Made by a program: the position numbers and the translations under genes | Notes under the pieces: model-generated | The model's database searches: none | Seen by the model: the letters and a program-made list of their open reading frames with translations, nothing else | What the model was told of the DNA's origin: nothing | Assembly: GCF_015832195.1 (NCBI RefSeq) | Contig: NC_052046.1 | Coordinates: 15,740,161-15,804,160, forward strand | Direction: 5' to 3' | DNA: 64,000 nucleotides | Origin: Motacilla alba alba | Lineage: Eukaryota > Chordata > Aves > Passeriformes > Motacillidae | Part shown: piece after piece, positions 60,973-64,000 of the stretch | Layout: each line of letters opens with the position of its first letter | Position numbering within the stretch: the stretch's first letter is position 1

Positions 60973-63900
60973 CTGTGTCAGCTCAAAATGTCAAAGCTCT
61001 GATTTTTGCCATCATGAACAATAGCTATTTAAAAGACATATTTTGCTTTTTTGAATAGTAAAAACCACTTGAAAGCAGGTGTGTGAAAAAATAACAACAT
61101 TTGAAAATAATGAGAACATTATTTCATGGTCTCTGCTAGACATTAGTGAGGTGTGTCATTGGAAGTATGTTTTTTAGAGTCCAAAAGATTATCTTTGTAA
61201 CTTCTACTCAATGTACATATTGATGAATAATTGGTATGTAAAAGAGGCATCAAATTAATTATGGACATAATTTCTGAACCTGAGAATTGCACTAGGACTT
61301 AAATTTAACCCTCTGGTTTTTCTCTCTTCTGTGACATTTTTTGATAAAAGTGGTTCCAAAGAACAAAAACTATAAGGGGCAGTTGATGTAAGAGGTGCTT
61401 CTCTGCATTCAGCACTGATGTACCTGGTAAGGACAAGAGTGGAAGCCTCTAAGAGTGTTCTTAACACAATATCAGGAGTGCTGCTCCTAAACCTTGTGAG
61501 TATTGTGCTATTTCTCCATACAGAGGAGACAGGCAGACAAAGAGTATGGTTCAATAAACAGGAGCAAAGTATCATATATGAAAAAAGACAGGCCCTCTGC
61601 AGTATTCCCCTTCATGGGAATCTAAACAAAATGGAGACATGACAAAGAAGGGAATTGTTAAGGATCAGAAAGAATAAATCCTATCTTCTTGTTCTACTTT
61701 TTTGTAGGGTTGTTTGTTTTCTTTTTTTTTTAATTTTTTTTTCTTGCCTTCCCACATACTCTTCTTCTAGTGTGACCTCATGTACTTTCTGTCTAGCTTC
61801 CACTTGTGACTCACTCTCTGTGCAGTGAGTTAGTCTGCTCAGTGTCAGAAAACAGAAGCATTCAAAGAATGTCACAGTTTCACTTCCATAAACGTTTGAT
61901 ATTCTGGAGGAATTGTATTTTGAGTTATATAAGCAATGTTTAAAACACACATAGTTTGAGCTGTGACAAGAATTTATCCTCATTTAAGTTTGGGGGTTTG
62001 AATTGTTTTATGATTTCAAAATTTTCTGAAGCAAAACGCCAAATCTTTTCAAACTCTTCCCTTTCCAGCTCCATAAAGCATCATATAATTGTACCTCCAT
62101 TCATCATCCCAACCATTTATATTGAATCAGCCTCAAGTTCTTTTCTATGGATATACAGTATGTGGTTTATATTCTAACCAATTATATACTATGAACTAAG
62201 CTTTTTACTGATGGAAAGCAATTAAGAAATACATTTGTTTAGAAAAGTGTAAACCAGAATACTTAGGAGGCTTAGGTACAGTTAAGTAAAGGATGCATTC
62301 TTAGAACAGGAATAAACATAGAGCATAGTTATTAGTGCCAGGTCAAGCTACAGAACTTGGTTTTAAAGAAAAAGATAGGAGGAAAAGGAATGGAATTTTT
62401 ACACATTAATTCTTTGGCACTTCGCACTTCTTGTGTGTTCCTCCATACTCACCTTATCTATAACCCACTAACCCTAGATTCTACTTCAATTCCAGTAGCA
62501 CTCAGCACTCATCTCATTTGATATTTTTAATAATTTGACAACATTCCTCTTGTTCAATCTAAGGCAGACTCTCTGACTTCAAAACCATTCAGCTAACTGT
62601 CTACAGGGCAAGAAAAGCATTCTCACTTGCCATTCTGTCAACTCTGCATCATCAGCCTACTCTGTAATTTTCACACCAACCTTGATCTTTAAGATTTCAC
62701 CACCATTTTTTTCATATTACCAACTTTTCACAGAAAATCTGTTAAAGGGACTGTTTTTATTAATTTTCTTTTAACTTAATTCCTACATGCTTTGTGGTCT
62801 CCTATTTATACACCTCTTAACCTAAACAGGTGAAGCATATTCCTGTCCACTTTTACCAGTCTGTTAGGACATACATGGTTCCAATTTGCCCACCTATGTT
62901 CCTAGTTCAATAAATGTGCTCAGAACAGCCATCATTATTTTTTACTCTGCATGCACCTGGTAGCATTTACCTCACCAAAGCCTTTGTTGACTTTATCTGC
63001 CACAATTTCTCCTCCTCTTACTCGCACAGGACACTCTATAAGAGCAGCCCACTGTTTTGTGAGCAAAATTCCTTCCACTGAGTTGCAAACATTTAATCAG
63101 CACAGATCATTGTGAGTAAGAAATAGGTAGCAGCCCTTCAGTATATTCACAAATATTCTTTTCATGTTGGACATATAGTCATAGGATAGAAAAGTGTTAA
63201 TATGCTCAGAATGACTTAACAGGTGTATTAATTATAATTACATATATATATATATATATATAAGTATTTGATTCTGTGAATGGGGTCCAGAGGTAGAATA
63301 AATTACATTTCTACTGATGTCTGTATCTCAAAATCTGCTAAAGAAATAATCAAAAAGACTAACTCTCAGATGGATGAAGTTGAAAAATATAAATCTTACC
63401 AATAAAAAAATAAATCTTTCTTTCTTAGGAAACTAATTTTTTTCTAGCAATGTAAAGCAGGATATACAAACATGAAAGCTTACCTTTATAAGATAAAAAA
63501 GAGGAATATTAGGAAGGAAAGAAATATACTTTACATGTCTAAACAATATCCTTCACTTAGATAATTGGCAACTGTAATTACAACATTAAATCTAGGAAGC
63601 AAAGGGCTTGGTTTTCCAAAAGTAGAAGTTAACTACTATGAAAAACATCTTATCATAAATCTTCAGACACATCATACAAGCTACTAGAGTGCATATAAAA
63701 TATAAAAAAATTTAAACACACAGAATTAGAGAAGACAAAGAGAAGGCAGAATACTAGACAGAAAAGTCAGATTCAGAGGAAAAACACATAACTTAGGCAT
63801 AGTACTTGTTGAAAAAAAAATAGGCAAATTAGCAATTTCTCAAGAAGAAATACTATTTGAAAACAAAGAACAAAGCTCTGCAAAGCTCAAAAAGAAAAAA

Positions 63901-64000
63901 AAAAAGTAGACTAAATTCCCTATGGAAGAAAATTATGCATTTTTCCCCAACTTATTTTGATAACATTTAAAGCCAAGAAAATTACTTTAAATTTTCCCTG
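60973..64000. other. AT-rich unique DNA, no gene seen
   Basis: No transposon, RNA gene or credible exon recognised. A (TA)n run lies at 63242-63262. Open frames are at most 106 codons and featureless. 62440-63080 is pyrimidine-rich on the plus strand but of no family I can name. Confidence 0.6.
63242..63262. repeat. (TA)n microsatellite
   Basis: About ten TA units. Confidence 0.92.

Noticed and set aside
1..64000. tRNA, rRNA, snRNA, SINE or DNA-transposon copies
   Set aside because: I looked for tRNA-like A/B boxes, U6-like starts, tRNA-derived SINE heads and terminal inverted repeats and found nothing I could support by eye. A covariance-model and repeat-library search would be decisive.

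Overview
This window looks like a gene-poor stretch of a bird nuclear chromosome. The evidence is AT-rich, stop-riddled single-copy DNA interspersed with many decayed CR1 LINE fragments (the dominant bird and reptile retrotransposon) and two avian-type endogenous-retrovirus LTRs. The minus-strand LTR resembles a family I associate with songbirds, so a passerine is my best guess, but that rests on recall and not on a search. I found no convincing protein-coding exon, tRNA, rRNA, other RNA gene or CRISPR array. All open frames are short (longest about 140 codons), and the longer ones with recognisable sequence are broken pieces of CR1 ORF2. The window could be intergenic or lie inside a large intron; the sequence alone does not decide this.

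Layout. 1-175 is a CR1 scrap at the left edge. 176-15438 is unique AT-rich DNA with small tandem duplications, the clearest a 68-bp direct duplication at 8741-8877. 15439-15970 is a minus-strand CR1 that appears internally deleted. 15971-29570 is unique DNA with a (CA)n microsatellite at 26655. 29576-30247 is a solo LTR on the minus strand, flanked by a perfect 5-bp AATAT target-site duplication. 30253-37459 is unique DNA with a small CR1 end at 33705 and a 33-bp poly-T. 37460-38283 (plus) and about 45434-46205 (minus) are two CR1 copies of one subfamily in inverted orientation, sharing an 85-bp perfectly identical block. 50110-50348 is a short CR1 3' end. 53460-57240 is a CR1-rich, GC-richer island with at least two successive minus-strand elements, one retaining a relic of the reverse-transcriptase active site. 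58225-58494 is another CR1 3' end. 60486-60972 is a plus-strand solo LTR of a widespread avian ERVL-like type, with TATA and CRE-like remnants. The rest is AT-rich unique DNA with AT-dinucleotide tracts, including a 26-bp perfect palindrome at 59945.

No genes work together here. The functional content, if any, would be cis-regulatory. Several repeat-free blocks of balanced composition with homeodomain- or octamer-like words (near 16.7, 18.5, 24.4, 28.0, 39.4, 41.6, 48.3 and 52.2 kb) are candidate conserved non-coding elements, but this is an impression that needs a multi-bird alignment. I did not find a clear new biological system. The most solid observations are the LTR with its target duplication, the inverted CR1 pair, the internally deleted CR1, and the local tandem duplications.
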